Part shown: positions 12,766 through 30,500 of the stretch, in pieces | Numbering within the stretch: position 1 is the stretch's first letter | Layout: every line of letters starts with the position of its first letter | Assembly: GCF_036669915.1 (NCBI RefSeq) | Contig: NC_089321.1 | Span: 7,984,449 to 8,048,448, forward strand | Source: Pocillopora verrucosa | Taxonomy: Eukaryota; Cnidaria; Anthozoa; Scleractinia; Pocilloporidae | DNA length: 64,000 nt | Direction of reading: 5' to 3' | Translations under genes and position numbers: made by a program | The notes under the pieces: generated by a model | The model's input: only the letters and a program-made list of their open reading frames with translations | What the model was told of the DNA's origin: nothing | The model's database searches: none

Positions 12766-13737
12766 ATGTCTAATAACACGAGTTCGTGTCTTTCCAAGTC
12801 TAACTACGATGGCGAGATATGTCATCTTGATTTTTTCTTTAGAGTAGTTTTGATGGCTGCCATTGTCATCATCAGTGTTATGTCACCCGTGGCTGTGGTT
12901 GGAAATGGTCTGGTCTTTGCAGCGATTTGGAAAAACCCATCGCTTCGTAGAGCACCGTCTTACGTTCTACTCGCTGCACTGGCTTTCACTGACTTTTGCA
13001 CCGGATTCATCACAGAACCGTTTCATGTCACAAATCTGTTATTGATATTGAAGGATCCCTCAGTGATCATCAAAAACAAATCTGATTACTCAATAAATTG
13101 GAGCTGGCCAACGTACTTTTTGATAACAAAAGTTATCGGCGAAGGATTCTTGGAATACTTCTTCACCCTAACTATTCTACTCGTAACAGTAATGGCAATC
13201 GAACGCTGGCTGCAGATGAGTCGCCAGTCTTTAATGACCGTACGTCGAGCTTGTACAACTGTTGCTGTGTTATCGCTCTTGCCAATGTCGGTGGTTCTTT
13301 GCTATTTTCAGTTGAAAATAAGGATTGCTTATTTTATTTCGTATTTTTCATTCATTCAGCTTTGTTTGTTCGTCACTTCAGTGGCTTATTTTAAAGTTTT
13401 CAAGATAATTCGTCGCCATCAACACCAAATCAGTTTGCAACAGAACTTTGCTCAACCAGCAATTGACTTTCTGAAGTACAGGAGATCAGTTTTTTCCATT
13501 TTATTGATCTTGCTTATGTTTTATTTCAGTTATTTGCCCATGGCTATTCTTTTGATGATTGTTTCAATCCATTCTGAAAAAGAACCCAGCATGACTATAT
13601 ATGCAGTTCTTGAGGTAACAGTTGTGCTCGCATTTTTGTCTTCCTCTCTTAATCCGCTACTTTACATGTGGAGAATAGCAGATATACGAAGAGAAGTTCG
13701 ACAAATAATCAAAAGAATTTTCTGCAAAGAAAGCTGA
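12766..13737 (+). CDS. Rhodopsin-like (class A) orphan GPCR, intronless
   Basis: A single exon encodes 323 residues with seven hydrophobic helices. Class A landmarks are visible: GN in TM1 (VVGNGLVFA, about 45-53), the LAFTD pattern of TM2 (about 72-76), ERW in place of DRY at the end of TM3, an aromatic/Pro TM6 (MFYFSYLPMA) and NPLLY in TM7 (SSSLNPLLYMW), followed by an amphipathic basic helix 8. The N-terminus has NxS/T sequons (NNTSS). The usual disulfide Cys at 3.25 is replaced by Lys and the loop between TM4 and TM5 is very short, so the canonical extracellular disulfide is absent. Intronless receptors of this kind are typical of expanded cnidarian repertoires. The ligand cannot be read from sequence, though the overall look is amine/adenosine/melanocortin-like. 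The first in-frame ATG is used as start. Confidence 0.92.
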   Translation: MSNNTSSCLSKSNYDGEICHLDFFFRVVLMAAIVIISVMSPVAVVGNGLVFAAIWKNPSLRRAPSYVLLAALAFTDFCTGFITEPFHVTNLLLILKDPSVIIKNKSDYSINWSWPTYFLITKVIGEGFLEYFFTLTILLVTVMAIERWLQMSRQSLMTVRRACTTVAVLSLLPMSVVLCYFQLKIRIAYFISYFSFIQLCLFVTSVAYFKVFKIIRRHQHQISLQQNFAQPAIDFLKYRRSVFSILLILLMFYFSYLPMAILLMIVSIHSEKEPSMTIYAVLEVTVVLAFLSSSLNPLLYMWRIADIRREVRQIIKRIFCKES

Positions 13738-14230
13738 ACTCTGTAAAATGATTTTGGCCCGTTAACAGGTCATAACTGTAAATTAAAGAAGACCCGAGAG
13801 AATCTTTCAAGAATGAACATCAATTTGACATTATCATCATCCGTGGAGGTGGACGCGCGCAAGCCGTGAACTAATTGAATATTTAAATAAACTTACATTG
13901 TAATTATAAATTGATTGGTTACCAGGTGCTTTAGGCAGGGTAAAGTTCAGTTCTTCGGCTTTTCTCTTCAACCACTTTCTCGATCGTTGCAACTGTTTAC
14001 AAATTAACATTCCGTTATATTTGATTAAATTTTTCCATCGAACCGTTGTCCACCCAGGAAGACGAATTTTTAAATACATTACTGTTTTAATAAAAACTTT
14101 AAGTTAAAAATGTAATCACAGTTATCAAATACATTACGAGTATGAATTATCAGTCTGAAATTTCCATCAATTTATTTTTACGTTGTACACGAGGTCTTAA
14201 GAAGTCGTCTAACTGCAAACGGCATGGTAA
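13738..14230. other. Short convergent intergenic region (GPCR / HSD17B8 3' ends)
   Basis: Holds the GPCR 3' flank and the HSD17B8 3'UTR. An AATAAA read on minus lies at 14171-14176, about 55 bases past the HSD17B8 stop. Nothing else was recognised. Confidence 0.55.
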
Positions 14231-17200
14231 CTACATGGCAAGGCCACCTAAGAGAGAAGACAAAACGATAAAGATGCTAGTCAGCAGAATTCTAATGCAA
14301 AAATCATTGCCAATTACAAAAGCAGGACATATTTTGTCTGCAATAACGCGTGATGCGTTATCAAAAACTTTTTCATCAAGAACGTCTCAAAACGGCTAAG
14401 CAACGGCCGGATGTACTGTACATCTACTAACTCTTGATTTGCCATAAAATCAAAAAGTATTATTTCGAATCAATCAGGATTCATAGTTTTAACCAGCCAA
14501 TTACACCTGCAGTACAACGTCAGCTTCCTAAAATTCTTTCTGGCGGTTTATTTGGCAACGGAAGCAGGGAATCAATTTCTTAGAAACTAAAAAATTTGAG
14601 ATAATTTACAGTTAATCATAAGTATTTGTTCTATGCCACAAGTTTCCGCCATTGATCTCGAGATTAGACCTTTAGAAATGCGATGGAGTCATCGTTCAGG
14701 AGTGTTCGGAAGTTTTCGGATTTCCACAAATAGGTTCCGATGATTATTAGCCAACGAAACTACTTGCATGAATGACTGTTATCATATCTGCCCAGTTCTA
14801 TTCTCAATTTTTTTTCCTTTTTTGAAAGATTACGTCCACATATTTTTTCTCTTCATCTTTGACGTGTTTGCTTTAAATAGGTCGATGTCAAACTCTTTTT
14901 CAGAGAAGAATTACCTGCAACTTCAATGCTTGCTCCCGTAACGTAACTGCTCCTCTCAGAAGCGAGGAATGTTACCACATCAGCTATATCTAACAAAATT
15001 GCAGAAAGGCAAAGTTAGTATTATACAGCCTAAAATTAAAAACAATTCAGAATAGAAAAGTTCACTTTACCTTTACAAAAACTGACATGTATGTATTACT
15101 CCCTGGTGGGGAGGGTGCGGCTACACGTAGGCTAACATAAAATTATGATTAAGAACTGGAGCTTAATTATCACATATCAAGATATGTTGTGCAGGTTACA
15201 CTCGTAATCAATCCCAATATAATTACAAGGATATTTGTTCTGTTCGAGGTGTTTGTCTGGTGAAATGTTGTGAAATTCGTGAAAAATAGTAATAATAATA
15301 ACAACAATAATAACATTTATTTATGCCGCGCAAATTCAACTATGCAGTTTTCAAATGCGCCTTACAATTAAAGATAAAAAAGTAAAATACAATATATAAA
15401 ATATAACAATATATAGTCAAAATTACACGAATGAATAATTATCTAGTCTACAAATTGCAATACTATATCAGTAAAGTAAAGAGTAAAGAGAGCGAAAGTG
15501 ACCCTTAAGTGGAAAGCAAAGTAGGTTTAGGTCTGATGGAGAAGATCTGAACCTCTCTCGGTATTTACTCCTTCGCCACAACTGCACACGTCTAGAACAG
15601 GTTGCTTTCCTTCTAAATCTTACCTGATGGCTGCCCAAATCTCCCAAGAGGGATCTGTTTCTTTACCTGCCGAAACACAAACAACAACATGCATACCGCA
15701 AATTTATCATTTGGATGGGCATTTAAACAGGCAAGCCTAAGCGTGAATTTAAACACATGCGCGAGCAAGAGAGGGAGCTCAAGATGAATTAAGCAAATAG
15801 GACGGATTTGCCTCAACAAAGATCATGTAGCTACTGCAAGATCTACTTAACAAACTGGGAATTTGTTATATTCACATCACCTTTAGTAAATAAAATTCAA
15901 ATCAAGAAAAGGGTCAACCTCATTATTAAGGAAAAAAGATAGAGACCATGAACACAAGGTTGGAAAAAACTGAGTGATCAATGGTTGTTTCTGTTTTGAA
16001 TGTTTTCATTTTTACTTTCTTACCTGTTCAAGAACTTTCTCTGGGACAGCATCTGTCATTGGAGTCTTAATAAAGCCAGGCAGAATTGCATTACATCTAA
16101 CACCAAATCTGCAGTCACACAACAAAGTAGCTGCTAACAATACTCAGAGTGCAAAGGTAAGGGTTCAACCAGTATATCAAGCTTCTATCTAACACACCAG
16201 GGCCCAGTTGTTCAAAGGTTGAACAACACTATCAACAAATAAATCACTATCCAGGAGATAAGGGTAAGAAAAACATACCACACTATCCAACAGATAGAGA
16301 ATTTATCCAGTGGATAGTGTTATCCATCATTCAAACAACCATAGCTTGGTGACCCCCACCTATCTGGGCTTACCCTTGTTTCTGTAACATAAAGAAAGTG
16401 AGAGTGTTGATACACCTATAGCACCTACCTACAAATCCATGTCTATCACAGGTCACCCTTCAGCAATTTTCTATGTGTCTCTCCTCCCTGTACCCATGCA
16501 TACTATTCAAAAGAGGTGGAGTGAGGATAAGGTGCCTGGCCTTCAGGTGCCTGGCCTTCTACCCAGAACTAAAACCTGGACCCTGCCTTACATGCATTTC
16601 CTCACACCTCCTCCTATAGAAAGTATGTTGCATGATGAGTCCAGATACTCAGAGAAGTTAGCCTGAGTCTCTCTTAAGTAGAGATCAATGTCACACAAAC
16701 ACAGCTACCTTGCCAGTTCCCTTGCACAAGTCCTTGTCAAACCTTCAACACCAGCCTTGGACGCAGCATAATTTACTTGACCAAGATTTCCTATCTGGTA
16801 TGAAGACAACAGAATAATACATTACAATCACAATCAATGAAGATTGTGCCCTTTCCTTCTTTACATAGGTTGGCTCTAGCAGACCACATTAAAAATTTGT
16901 GTGAATGTCGTCTGTGTCAGATAAGGAAATTAGCCATACTTTCACTAGCCACATGCTTGTGCTTCTCACTGAGGTTAAGCCCTGTTGGCTGGAGTTATGA
17001 CTAGAATGGGTGACCACACAATATCCTGCATCATTGAGTTTCCTTCTTATTGTCAATTACATTCCCGTACTTTGAAGAGTCAACATCAAATTAATTATTT
17101 TCCTTGTAAAAACCAAACTGACTGTAGAAAACAACCATTGCATCCCATGTAAACATCTCAAGGTGCCTGGTTTAATTTCAATTTTATCTTTTCTGCTCAT

Positions 17201-18806
17201 TAGAATCTGTGATATGCTTTAGAGAACAATTAAAAAGTCACTTGATGCACCTGTCTCTCAACATGAAAATGGCTATATAAGTGTAAATGACCATGATTGT
17301 TATCTTGGAACCTCTGGTACTTATTTGTAACTTTGATCAGAGCACAAAAAATTACTGGTTTTGTAAAGAAACATACCTTTCCTGATATGCTGGCAAGATT
17401 TATGATAGATCCATTTGTAACTCTTTGACTGACCATCAGTTTAGCCACTGCTTGAGTGACAAGAAAAGTTCCCTGAATTAAGTAAATACAATGGAAAATG
17501 ATCAGTATCAGTTATTTCTTTGACATAGTTACACATTACTTACTATATCTGAAGTTGTTTTAGCTTTGTGATAAAAACATCATTGACTCTTACCTTGAGA
17601 TTCACTTCAATAACTTTGTCAAATTTTTTTTCATCCATCTTTATCAAGAATTCATCTTTTGTGATTCCAGCTGAATTGACTAAGATACATGGTGGCTTCT
17701 TATACTCACTGATGATACACTCAAGCACTTTTTGTATCTCTTCTCCACTTGCCACATCCAAAGAGTAGTTCATGTGTTTGTTGTTGGCATGTTTTGAAAG
17801 GCTGTCAGTAGTGTCCTGTGCTCCTTCAATGTTAAGATCAGTAACTACGATACTTGCTCCTTCTGTTGCTAAAGCTTGGCAAACTGCTCGACCAATACCA
17901 CTGGCACCACCTAGCATATTGCAATTGATCACAATAACTTTTGGCTTTTTTGGCCTCAATTTCATCTCACGCTTTCCTCTATCCCCCCCCCCCCCCCCAC
18001 CCATGTGTGTGTTATTCCATTATGTAATTGCCTTCATTATGTAATGTTTTCTTCAGTTTGTTCCTCTCTGAATTGCGTCCATTGGCATTTATCCCTGGAT
18101 TAAATTTAGTTATTGTCATTGTTCTGTATTATTTTGAACAAAGAAGTGTATGCATAACAAAGTACGGGACTGCACGGAAATCTTGCTGCAACACAGGCAG
18201 CCTAAGCTCAGCTGTGAGATGCTCCTGAGAGAAGGATCTTCCCTTATGAGTAGTAAACCTAGGAATGCATAACTTGCTAAAATGACCTCGTTGCAACAAA
18301 GTAAGAAGTCAGACAACAAGCGATGCACTGTGAAAGTAAGCTGAGGTATTTTTATTGAGAATTCGACTGTATCTTTTTATTCCTAAGAGCAATCGTAAAT
18401 ATTCCCAAACAAATTGTTATATTTTCGCCATTACTCTTAATTCACACTGCAAGATGGCCATCTCACAGCTGGAGCTTGGGCTGCCTGTGGCTGCAAAAAC
18501 CCTCTTTTGGTAAGAAAATAAACTTGGATACTTGTCCACCAACATTATCGATCCGTTCCGAAGAGCAAATAGTTTCCTACGACATGCGTAAAGCTCGAGG
18601 CAAGCGAGCAGGTTTTGCCAAGAGCAGAATCAAAGTAAAAACTATGTGACCAGCTCTCCCAGTCCCATTAAATGTATAATTTTAGGTGCATGACAGGTAA
18701 TTGTATGACCCATAAGAAATCAAAAGCATGGGAAGCTCTACACATGTTAGCTAATCTTACCAGTAACTAAAGCTAACCGACCAGAGAGAACGCTCCCGGC
18801 GGCCAT
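14231..18806 (-). CDS. HSD17B8: HSD17B8, short-chain dehydrogenase (17-beta-HSD 8 / 3-ketoacyl-ACP reductase subunit)
   Basis: This NAD-dependent SDR family member acts in mitochondria, where 17-beta-HSD 8 pairs with CBR4 as a 3-ketoacyl-ACP reductase, and it can oxidise estradiol. Eight minus-strand exons join in frame to 254 residues: 18761-18806, 17594-17910, 17377-17472, 16709-16794, 16024-16108, 15624-15666, 14915-14989, 14231-14247. Seen: the cofactor motif TGGASGIG split across the first intron (residues 15-22), NSAG in the middle, catalytic Ser149, Tyr162 and Lys166 (NLASISG, then YAASK), and IPLGRFGQP with [17 protein letters not shown] at the C-terminus. The last coding exon is only 17 bases (GT GGC CTT GCC ATG TAG) and completes the GG of the family's usual end. 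The start ATG at 18806 gives [16 protein letters not shown]. The gene is head-to-head with alpha-tubulin. Confidence 0.94.
15283..15620 (-). mobile_element. LINE (CR1/L2-like) 3'-tail fragment, reverse orientation
   Basis: Read on minus it ends 'ttgtaaggcgcatttgaa', then 'gcgcggcataaataaatg' and a (TTATTA)n-like run. This is the usual form of CR1/L2-group 3' tails: a TGTAAxGCGC stem, then ATAAATAAATG and an ATT microsatellite. The tail of the copy at 59130-59475 is comparable. The upstream part (15365-15620) has no intact frame. It sits in an HSD17B8 intron. Confidence 0.45.
16201..16340. mobile_element. MITE-like element with repeated 'actatcca..ggata' motifs
   Basis: Starts 'ggcccagttgttcaaaggtt' and ends 'atcattcaaacaacc', which are imperfect inverted termini. 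The inside holds nested inverted 'atccagtggatagtgttatc' and 'cactatccaacagataga' segments. It is non-coding and lies in an HSD17B8 intron. Confidence 0.55.
18184..18494. repeat. Inverted repeat pair in HSD17B8 intron 1
   Basis: The arm at about 18186-18222 (acacaggcagcctaagctca, then gctgtgagatg) is the near reverse complement of the arm at about 18459-18494 (catctcacagctgg, then cttgggctgcctgtgg). The spacer is about 240 bases. It could be a MITE or an old inverted duplication. Confidence 0.55.
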
Positions 18807-19233
18807 CTTGGTGATTCCCACTGTCGAGGCCTGGTAGCATGGAACGTGGTCATGTAAACTCCATGAAATGTCTTAGAAGTTCAATTAAAAATTTAATGAT
18901 AACACATTTTCTGCCTGACTGATAATTGATGGAGGTATCACTAATGATACTCAAGCTGCTGCCAGTGGTCACTTGAGCTATGACGCCACCCGTATTTACT
19001 CGTCAGAAAAATTAGTTAGAAGTGGGGAGCCGGTTTTCTTTCTGTTCTTTGATTGGTTGAATCCGTTTAATGTTAATTTTCCATACAAATTAATACGAAA
19101 CAGTAACCACAGGCTAATGCAAACACTTTTAATAAGAGCTGACACGAACTAAAGGGAAGTCGTTGCTCGTCCCTCTGAGATTTCAATTCTTCGAACAGTT
19201 CAAAGATTAACCAACGAAAGGAACCTTTTCAAT
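18807..19233. promoter_or_regulatory. Shared upstream region of HSD17B8 (-) and alpha-tubulin (+)
   Basis: The 427 bp between the two divergent start codons must contain both promoters. An inverted CCAAT element (GATTGG) is visible at 19051-19056. No TATA box is clear on either side. Confidence 0.5.
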
Positions 19234-24549
<5,316 letters not shown>

Positions 24550-24601
24550 TCATTAAATGAAAACTTGTATACTCTGTTGTCTAGAAAGAACTTTCATTTT
24601 T

Positions 24602-24607
24602 AATAAA
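24602..24607 (+). terminator. Polyadenylation signal of the alpha-tubulin gene
   Basis: AATAAA lies 53 bases after the tubulin stop codon, which implies a very short 3'UTR. Confidence 0.65.
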
Positions 24608-27574
24608 TTAATGTTTGCTTCCCTTTTCTACGCCGCAGAGTTCCGACAAGTATCATGGATGTCTGTTTTGGGAATAGCTCGTTTTCGTATTTTTTTTTTT
24701 TCCATTGTATATAATTTGTCATTATTCTAACCTCTCGATCGGGTAACCGGTGGTGACACGGTGAAAATAGGAAATTCTTTGAACTGACCTTTTCAATCAT
24801 GTTATATTATGTGAGATACGAGGAAAAAACGAAAAATGGTAAAAAAGAAATGAGTGCAAGGCAAATACCGTACTGAACACACGTCCAACTGTTCAAACTT
24901 TCCTAGCCTCCAGTTTCCGCGCGGTAACATATTAGTACATAGGTGCTGGAGCGATGTAACAGAATTATGCAGATCGGGATTGCGTTAAGTCATTGAAGTG
25001 TGGCTGTTTAGCTTTTTTATAAACTCTTGGACCCCTGAGAGTAACTTACATGTTATCTCTCTTAACAATGTCACACCTGAATCACACACTAAGGTCACGA
25101 GATAAAGGAAATGTTTACCAACTAAAGAAGCTCTTGATTATCATACAAATTCTCCCTGTCAGCACCCTTGGAAATGTATAGAGAACATTGTCGAGAATAT
25201 GCATTCTGATTTTCCGGTGTAAAGTGTTAAAGTGGCGACGAAATTTAAATCGAGTATCTGATATGCGACGAGCAGTTTTAATTACCATTGGAAACGAATG
25301 AAGAGGAAAAATTGCAACAGGGCTTGCTTTCTTGTATGTACGCATATAAGAAGTGATTTTACGTTGTTTGTGGAGAACAGTTAGGAATGGTACAAAGTTT
25401 CAGGAGGCACGTGCCGAACCATTATTCTGCCAATGAAATATTTTGTTTGCCTCGTGCTCTCTGCTTCAAGCGTTTTAGTTGGCTTGTAAAGCAAACATCT
25501 AACCCTCCTCCCCCCTCTCCTCAGTGAAGAGAGTGTTTCTCTGAGACAATATAATATTCTAGTAGGGTACTGTGACCTCGCCGACACTCTGTTCGACAGC
25601 TGGCAATTATGACTGAGGTGAATTAAAACGCTTAAGCCAGCAAATGGATGTACTTACACAACCCTATTCAATTAGACGCTCTTAATCTTTGGCGACTTTC
25701 TGATGGATTGAAATGTTAATAGCGCATTTTTAGATCGCGTGATTAGGCTTAAATCCATTTACAGACACCGCATTTTTATCGTCGAAGTTGTCGATGTTAA
25801 TTCCCGGTTTCAATTATTTTTGGACTCTGAACTCCTAAGAAATGGACTCAATATAGCTTCAGACGTGCATTGGTCCTTCTTGTTTATAACAAGGCGCCTG
25901 AATGGCCTCGTTCGATATTTCACCCCGATAAAATGAGTATGATCCCACCAAATACAATATAAAAAAGTTAAAATTAATTTCAAAAGTTCTGGAAATTTAG
26001 ATTGAGTAACCCGAACACCAATAGTTGTTGAAAATAATACATACTTCGTCAAACAAAAAGAAAAACATAAACAAGTTTACCTTTTAAATGTTTCTGATGA
26101 TTTGTATTTTTTCAATCACAAGTCGCAAAACATTTTTTTCAAATTTTCGCATTGATTAAGAGCTAATTAATGTGATCAATACTACATAACTCTTTTACAT
26201 TTTTCTTGTTGAAAATTCCGTAACTCTTTTTAAACCCGTACTTGAGAGAAAATAAACCATCAAATCCGTTTAAAATCAAATTGCGTGACTGACAGCTCAA
26301 TAGAATATTCATACGAACTAATACAGTTCCTCGATACTCCTCTCAGTTATTTTTTAACTCTCTGAGCATCTATAGCCCAAGATGGACCTAATTATGACCC
26401 TATCCCAGAAAAAGTTCAGTTAGCGTTGTTCATGAATGATTCCAATACTTAAATAATTGTGTTCAACCTCTTATCACTACTTCAAGTAGGCTTTTAAGCC
26501 GTAAAATCGATCACGTGATTTACACGCCCACGCGACTTGATAAACCATCTCTCAAGCCACATTTTACAACCCGCAAAATCTTGCAAACAATTGTGGGAAG
26601 TAATCTTGAACGCATACGAATTTAAATCCCTTTGGAAATGTTTTGAATCATCCTTTAAGCTTGTGCGTTTTGAACACATAAACTTAAACAGCCGCAATTT
26701 CGCATGTATTGGTTCAGTAAGCGCAATACGTAATACTGAGGGTCATTACATATATGGTGAGGTAAGGGTCCACTTAACAAACCAAAATCATTATCAATGT
26801 CTTAGTAACAATGGAACTGTGGCCAATATTTTGTTCATGACCATGTAGATCGAACAAAATCAAGCTCACTGCGGCTGCCTCGTGCATCGTGCGGCATCGT
26901 CAGTGATTTGGCAGTTGGTTGGGTCTAAGTCCATAGAGGTGAGTGAAACTTTATTTTTAAGAACTGGATCTGTTTCCCACTCAATAGGTTTTTGAAAAGA
27001 GACGTTTACCTACAAATATTTTGTGGTTTCTAAAGTAATGGAACTGTTGATCGGGGGAGATGGAAAACTATTTGTTCCAGCTCAGAAGCAAACACTTCAG
27101 CAGATATATGACGATATCCCTCACGTGGGTGTCCTGTGAGTAAGAGCAGAATAAGCGATAAATGTTATGATAAAAAGATGTCACTTCCAAATTTATCTTT
27201 CATAGGTGCCAATGGTCATGGTTAAAACGAGATTATTAAATTCTTCGTTGTGTCGATCGACCAGTTTTTACGTCATGTTTTTTTTAACTTGGTATGTAAG
27301 CATATATCGCCGATCAAACAGGATACATGCATTTTAATGAGTATAGTGTTAGAAACCTAAGTTGGAGTACGTGGTACGTCACATGATCCAATTTCCCTAC
27401 CCTCTCCTCCCTACAGATTTATTCATGCTTCACGAGTCGTGTTTTGGTGCAATCTTTAAAGAAACCGGCTGGTCTCAAGATGTTGTGTTTTACCCATGTT
27501 TTTATTTTAGCGAGGGAGATTTAGCTGTGGAAATCGCTGTAGGAAGAGACTAAGTCGAGGGCTACGAAAATCCG
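24608..27574. other. Intergenic between alpha-tubulin and the SLC12 gene
   Basis: About 3 kb. It holds one dispersed repeat (25022-25231) and otherwise AT-rich sequence with short chance frames. A possible 5'UTR exon of the SLC12 gene ends near 26939 with the donor-like 'catagaggtgagtg'. This is only a guess from the splice signal, and the matching acceptor before 27575 was not pinned down. Confidence 0.45.
25022..25231. repeat. Dispersed ~200-bp repeat, subtype B copy
   Basis: Shares 'gaatcacacactaaggtcac', 'gataaaggaaatg', 'caaattctccctgtcagcac' and 'gagaatatgcat' with 31750-31958 and 33583-33779. The ends are 'aactcttggacccctgagag' and 'gtgtaaagtgttaaag'. Confidence 0.7.
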
Positions 27575-30500
27575 ATGGAGGAACAACCGGTGTCGTCCGA
27601 AACATCGAGCGATGCTCCTTCTTTGAGGTTCAATGTTAACCAAGTTAAGTTAGATCTTCCTGAAGAAATCGCGGACGAAGGAAGAGATCCGAGCCCAAGG
27701 ATGACTTTTCCTGATTCGGAGACGCCAGACCGACCTCTCTCTTCTCTTGATGACGCCAATACAATCGGCTACGCGACTCACGATGCTGTTCCTATGACTG
27801 TGTTCTATCGAAATGACAACTCGCAATCGAATACAGCGAAGAAGTCGCGGCCAACACTTAAAGAATTGAGGAAAGGTTTCGAGGAAGACCACGAGCAACA
27901 GGTAATTTACATCTAGCCCATTTCCTCTGTTTTATTTCACCGCCAATCTAGCAATAATTTGTATTTTGCTGGAGCGGAAACTTTAGGAATTTTTCCACCG
28001 ACATGCACAATGCTTCGGTGCGGTTGGTGTGTTAAAATTACGAACGTTAAGTTTCTGTTTAAAAATGCATTTTCTATTTGTCGCGTTGTTTTCTTCAGGG
28101 CAGAAAAAAACTGATACAAGATATGGCCTACATTTGTTCTAATTTTTTATTCAAATTTCGGAGTACTTGGATAACTTCCCAATTATAATTAGGGTGCTGA
28201 AATGAAGTTGTTCATACTCACTCATTCATGCGTTGTCAAGATCAATATCGTTGTGTGCGATATTTTTGTGGCTGCAGTGTAGCTATATCACTTTTATCGT
28301 TTATTCATGATATAGGATATTAAACATTCATCAACTGTTACGAAACTTGCTTCATTCAGCGTTTGAATTCTTTGGTTTCGTAAAATATTGCATCGAGAGA
28401 CAGAAGATCGAAAGAAAAACATTTCTGATTGCGTCTTGAAGTCTGTATAAAAGCGTATGAATTTTTTTGTTTTTTTAAGTCGGGCGAGTGTTAAAAAGTC
28501 TTAATAGGTAATCTTTGAAATAATAAGAAGCGTGTTTATAAAACTGGTTCTCGATCTTTCTAGCGATAAAAATCTTCTCAGTAAGGGTCATATCTTTTGA
28601 CAATTCTTTTATGCTATTTTTGTACATCTTCAATATTTGAACAAAAATTTGGAAATGATTGTATTATGGACATTGATTGTATTGTATAGGCAATAAGTCC
28701 TTATTTGACCCTGATCATAAATGCTCTTCCACACAATGCAATTAAATTGATGTCAAACGTTTCCGCTTAAACAGAAAAAAATTAATTAAACAGCAGTCTA
28801 CTGTATTCGAATACAACTCAGAAGAGAGAGACCAATTTTTCTGCTAACAACTATCGTAACTCTTTGTGTTAAAGAAATGCATGAATGGGCAACAGTCATA
28901 ATTGTGTTTATTAGACCTTCGGTGATAAATCAGAAGTGCTACCGATCTTTGATGTTATTGAGAATCAATTCATTTCCCTCCACAGTATTTACATCTGAAG
29001 AAAATACAGTCTCTTTTATTTATGATCTGTTTTCACTTGTTATGACTGTGTTGTCCTGTTTTTTAATGTGATATTATTACAAGCTTGATCCTCTTTTGGC
29101 ACACATGCAGCCTTTCATTTGGTGTAATCTGTTTGACACTAATCCCTTTCAACTTGTTAAAGGCAAAGCTTAATCTCTTGTGAAAAAAAAGGAATAACAC
29201 TTGTTCTGTCACTATTAAGTCTCTTACAAGGATTATTTGTGTAATGGCCAGTGTATAAATGAAGCTGACCAACAGTAATGCTTCCCCTCCCTTTAGATGG
29301 GATACTGGTCTATTGTTATTTACCTCCAGTCCCTCTTCCCTTTCCCCCCCCCCTCTACACACAACCCCCTTTCATTATTTCATCAGAGTTTGATGCATTC
29401 TGTTTTTACCCTTTAATCCTGCTGGGTAAAGAATCAGGCATTCTGAGGTTTAAGTGTTTTGCTCATGACCCAGCACTATGAGGCTGATCAGGACCCAGAC
29501 ATGGATTTATTAGCACAACTACAGAGTGTTAGTAGGGTACTGAGTTACCCAATTTTTTTGCCCATGAGATACAAATATACCTTAAGATTATAAAAAGTCT
29601 AATACCATGTACCAAGCATTACCTTGAGCTGTTTGCACCTGTACATATACCTATATACTAAATACCAAAAAATTCCCATTAAAATGAAATAATTTGTTTC
29701 TTTTTCCTGATGCAAAACCACTGCCTACACTGTACCTGAGCATAAAAGACCCTATCTTACTCTGTCAATACTTCTCGATGTGCAGGTCCTTTTGAATCCT
29801 AATTTCAGTTCTCTAGCCATTGTGTCAGTCAAATTTTATTATCTACTAGTTGTGACTTTATTTTTATGTTTGTTATCTAATTTGAGGTCATTCTTTGGCC
29901 ATCTTTGTAGGACGAACTTCAAGGTGTGGATGATGTTGAAAATGGGGATGTTGGTAATAACGAAATAGCCATCCAAATCAAGAAAGACCAAAAGGTGAAG
30001 GTTGCCCCCAAGTTTGGATGGCTGAAAGGTGTCATGTTACGATGTCTTCTCAACATCTGGGGTGTTATGTTATACTTGCGACTCTCATGGGTGGCAGGTC
30101 AGGCTGGAATCGCTTGGTCAACTGTCATCATTGTGTTATCTGCCATAGTGACAATGTTAACCACCTTATCCATGTCGGCTGTGTGCACCAATGGTGAAGT
30201 GAAAGGAGGTGAGTTTAGTTACATGTACTTGAAACATGAATGAATGAGTGCTGAATGGTACTTTGTAAAATCCTAGGTCTTTTTATCTGATCTCTAAATC
30301 TCACAGCGTTTGTGAAGAGTCTTGAAGTGTCATTTATTAGGTACTTTATTATAGAGTGTGTTTTATGATTTGATTGTTAGAGCATTTATATCCTGCCTTT
30401 GATCCACAAAAATAAATGAAACAATGATGGTGTTTGACTGGTGAGATACTGATTACAGTATTTATTCACTTATAAGGCACACCATTTTTTATGAGAAAAT

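Noticed and set aside
14142-14399. 85-codon plus-strand frame
   Set aside because: It overlaps the last HSD17B8 exon on the opposite strand and shows no homology I recognise.
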